Position numbers and translations under genes: made by a program. A model generated the notes under the pieces. It saw only the letters and a list, made by a program, of their open reading frames with translations. It was not told where the DNA came from and searched no databases. 63,938 bases of DNA, taken from the NCBI GenBank assembly GCA_017444525.1, contig JAFSWL010000019.1, forward strand, positions 1 to 63,938, read 5' to 3'. The stretch's first letter is position 1. Every line of letters starts with the position of its first letter. Below are positions 61,455-63,938 of this stretch, piece by piece. Source of the stretch: Alphaproteobacteria bacterium (GTDB lineage: Bacteria > Pseudomonadota > Alphaproteobacteria > RF32 > CAG-239).

Positions 61455-63331
61455 TGCAAAAACTTTTATCGCTGTGTATTGCAACAACAGGTGTTATCGA
61501 ATGGGTAGATAAAGTTGTTGAAAGCATTTATTCTCAAAATGAAGATGATGCTTTGTTTGAAGTTATCATTACAGATAATGGTGATAACGATGACTGTATG
61601 CTTTTCATAACAAAGAAATTTTCTGCACATAAAAATTTATATTACAAGCGAACATCGTCAAAACTCTTCTTAAATCAGATAGATGCTCTTAAGTTAGCAA
61701 GCGGAATACTTATAAAACTAGTTAACACGCGATCTGTTTTTACGTCCGGAAGTATCAGATATTTTTTAGATTTTGTCAGGAAGCATCAAGCAGACAAGGA
61801 AAAGCCTGTTGTGTATTTTTTGAACCATCTGTTGGCAAGAGAGCCTCTGATGTGTAAATCTTTTGATAACTTCGTTACATCGCTGTCAAATATGTCTTCA
61901 TGGTCAGGCGGGCTTTCCTGCTGGAAAGAAGATTTTGACAAACTGCCTCAAAATATGGAATATAATGTACTGTTTCCCCATCTGTCCATTCTTTTCTATT
62001 TTACTGACAAGCAAAATTATATCATAGATTACAGGCATTGGTTTGATGAAATTGAAATCGACTGCTCTCAAAAGAGTAAATATAACGTATATTATGCTTT
62101 TGGGGTGCAATATTTATCGCTCTTGCTGGATTTAGCCAACAGAAATAAAATATCATTTAAAACATTTCTGCAAATCAAAAAAGTCAATGAGGATTTTATC
62201 ACAAATGATTATAGAAAATTTACGTTGCAAAATCAGCCGCATTCTTTTGAATTAGAGAATGCCAAGGAATATTTTAATGTATTTTATGATTTTGAAAAAA
62301 TAAGATTATCGGCAGAAACTCAATTAAAAGCAGAGAAACAAGAAAAACTTTCTAAAAATTATAAAAGAGTTGCTGTTTTTGCCTCATATTTTTCATCAGA
62401 AAATGTTCCGGATTATGTATTTTATTATCTTCGCGGGTTAAAAGCAGTATGTGATAAAATTATATTTATCGCTGACAATTTTGTATCGTCGACAGAAATT
62501 GCAAAACTCAAAAACTACGTTTCTTATGTACAATGTGAGCGACACGGTGAATATGATTTCGGTTCATATAAAAGAGGAATTGCTTATGCTGGAAATAACG
62601 GTTTGCTGGCAGATGTGGATGAGTTGATTTTATGCAACGACAGTTGTTACGGTCCGGTTTTTCCATTTGTCGATATGTTTAGGGAAATGGAAAAGAAAAA
62701 CTGTGACTTTTGGGGAATATGTAAAAATGTAGATATTGAGGAACATCTACAGTCATATTTTTTGGTATTTAGAAAACAAATTTTTTCAGATTCGTCTTTC
62801 CATGAGTTTTTTGCACATGTAACACATCTACCAAGCAGAGAAGACACTATTTTGAATTACGAAACAAAATTAACCCACTACTTTACAAATAAAGGTTATT
62901 CTTTTGCAAACTATATTCCATATCCTAAAGAAAATAATATGTATCCACGTTCGATAAATGTGAATTTAACTTGCTTTCCGACATGGCTGATGCAAAGAAA
63001 ATGTCCTTTGTTAAAAGTGAAAGCGTTTTATGACCCTACAGCTAATTGCGAAGGGATAAAAAATTCCCTACACTACCTTCTGGAGAAGAATGAAAAATTG
63101 CATTCATTGGTAAAAAATGATTCAAAAAAGCGTATGATTAAACTTGAAACACATAAACAAAGCTATAAGTTATTCAATATTATTTCTCTTTTTTCAGTAA
63201 AAAAATGCGGAGGAAAAACAGTTTATAAAATTTTCGGCTTACCGATTTGGAAAGTCAGACACATGGAAAATAATATTACAACAAAGTATTATTTATTTGA
63301 TATTTCTTTTCTGAAAGTAAGCAAAAAATAA
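61454..63331 (+). CDS. GT2-like glycosyltransferase fused to an RgpF domain
   Basis: The protein has 625 residues. Residues 1-250 resemble a family 2 glycosyltransferase (LLSLCIATTGVIEWVDKVVESIYSQN, FEVIITDNGDND), though the usual DxD is not clear (LVNTRSVFTSGSI at the expected place). From about 305 an RgpF domain follows: KRVAVFASYFSSENVPDYVFYYLRGLKAVCDKIIFIADN, HGEYDFGSYKRGIAYAGN, ELILCNDSCYGPVFPF and FWGICKN. The last 50 residues repeat YKIFGLPIWKV-type segments seen at the ends of polysaccharide enzymes. It probably builds part of the surface glycan. Confidence 0.8.
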   Translation: MQKLLSLCIATTGVIEWVDKVVESIYSQNEDDALFEVIITDNGDNDDCMLFITKKFSAHKNLYYKRTSSKLFLNQIDALKLASGILIKLVNTRSVFTSGSIRYFLDFVRKHQADKEKPVVYFLNHLLAREPLMCKSFDNFVTSLSNMSSWSGGLSCWKEDFDKLPQNMEYNVLFPHLSILFYFTDKQNYIIDYRHWFDEIEIDCSQKSKYNVYYAFGVQYLSLLLDLANRNKISFKTFLQIKKVNEDFITNDYRKFTLQNQPHSFELENAKEYFNVFYDFEKIRLSAETQLKAEKQEKLSKNYKRVAVFASYFSSENVPDYVFYYLRGLKAVCDKIIFIADNFVSSTEIAKLKNYVSYVQCERHGEYDFGSYKRGIAYAGNNGLLADVDELILCNDSCYGPVFPFVDMFREMEKKNCDFWGICKNVDIEEHLQSYFLVFRKQIFSDSSFHEFFAHVTHLPSREDTILNYETKLTHYFTNKGYSFANYIPYPKENNMYPRSINVNLTCFPTWLMQRKCPLLKVKAFYDPTANCEGIKNSLHYLLEKNEKLHSLVKNDSKKRMIKLETHKQSYKLFNIISLFSVKKCGGKTVYKIFGLPIWKVRHMENNITTKYYLFDISFLKVSKK

Positions 63332-63802
63332 TATGGATACGCACCTTACTTTAAAGGATAATTACCGCCGGCGATGTGTTTTAGATTAGCCTCAGATTGT
63401 ATGTGTCTAATCAAATATATCATATTATATACTCCAAATAAACTCCTATGACCATCAATTATAAATTAATTTTTAATAAACATCCATTTAACAGAAAAAT
63501 ATATCATCAGACAATGTAAATACAAATCTGTAATCATACCTACCTCAAACACTTTCTTGATTTTATTGCATTGTTGCTACAATCGGTTCGTAAAATTTCC
63601 CTTTGTCGTCATTCCTCGAAGTGCGCTGCGCGTCACTTCGTCAAGGAATCTTATCTTTGCGAAGCGCAATATTTATAATTTGAAGATGCCTTGAATTTTT
63701 CTCCTTTGTCAAAAAATAAGCATAATATTTTTGTTTTATTTAAAAAGAAAAAACGGCGGTTTTTATACCTGCCATTTGTATTGGTGATGCTTTGCTCGCA
63801 AT
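63332..63802. other. intergenic stretch with repeat remnants
   Basis: It holds no gene that I can support. A dyad (GAAGTGCGCTGCGCGTCACTTC) near 63618 and AATTTGAAGATGCC near 63679, shared with 13.66 kb, suggest small dispersed repeats or decayed insertion sequences. Confidence 0.45.
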
Positions 63803-63938
63803 TTACGAGCTTAGCAATTCCTCACGAATTTGCATCAAAATTTTTCCCATACAATTTTGACCGCTTCCAATTCCAAACCCACATTTATAACAAACCGGAC
63901 AAGATTTTATCAAAACAGCATTTCCTGTTGCTTTTAAC
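63803..63938 (-). CDS. partial gene, Cys-rich C-terminus
   Basis: The last 44 codons of a frame run off the right edge on the minus strand: KSCPVCYKCGFGIGSGQNCM followed by GKILMQIREELLSS and TAA. The CPVCYKCG cluster suggests metal or Fe-S binding. Too little is visible to name it, and it could be a fragment. Confidence 0.35.
   Translation of the reverse strand, partial: LKATGNAVLIKSCPVCYKCGFGIGSGQNCMGKILMQIREELLSS

Overview
This window comes from an AT-rich alphaproteobacterium, probably an anaerobic, host-associated relative of the Rhodospirillales. The evidence is a GcrA cell-cycle regulator, a circularly permuted two-piece tmRNA whose tag reads ANDNFAPVAIAA, an SspB-alpha adaptor directly after it followed by an RHH_4 protein, the xseB-ispA pair, and a YbjN protein. 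A HydE maturase implies an [FeFe]-hydrogenase and so anaerobic metabolism. The exact taxon is inferred, not demonstrated.

Layout. 0-9.4 kb: cyclophilin, a retropepsin-like protease / 7TM inactive transglutaminase / RimK-like ligase operon, an OprB-like porin, gcrA, a secreted unknown, and fabD-fabG. 9.5-21.6 kb: ftsK, then an accessory stretch with a Bor-like lipoprotein, an IS110 remnant, a DUF805 protein, an IS200 left-end relic, rpsD, an ankyrin operon behind a poly-G promoter, and a TPR-methyltransferase gene whose 5' end is duplicated around another gene. 21.6-47 kb: mostly housekeeping genes (queA, lgt, acyl-ACP thioesterase, lytic transglycosylase, ssrA-sspB, trkH, metG, xseB-ispA, ileS, nusG-secE), with several unknown membrane or secreted proteins. 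47-53 kb: a radical SAM enzyme, a 1346-residue Cys-rich secreted protein with in-frame minisatellites, and a small beta-barrel. 53.5-59.5 kb: ettA, the Cys-poor L36, tRNA-Arg(UCU) with a duplicated 3' end, htpX and hydE. 59.7-63.3 kb: a cell-surface polysaccharide region with two RgpF-family genes.

The most unusual feature is a family of long palindromic elements, single or in tandem arrays of about 85 bp units. They sit directly against the stop codons of five minus-strand genes: the cyclophilin gene, fabG, rpsD, ileS and nusG. Each array ends, next to the gene, in one full hairpin whose outer arm contains or touches the stop codon. The distal units look like half copies. The inner stem varies between loci but stays self-complementary, the apex (a GTAC...GTAC motif) is conserved, and some units are near-identical between loci, so they have been copied. 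An IS200-type transposase fragment lies inside one array. I know of no described family that matches, but no database search was possible.

Other points of interest: a G9 tract in the spacer of the ankyrin promoter (a likely phase switch), one in-frame ochre codon splitting an ankyrin protein, the tmRNA and its adaptor gene side by side, and a textbook Shine-Dalgarno-sequestering hairpin in the IS200 relic.
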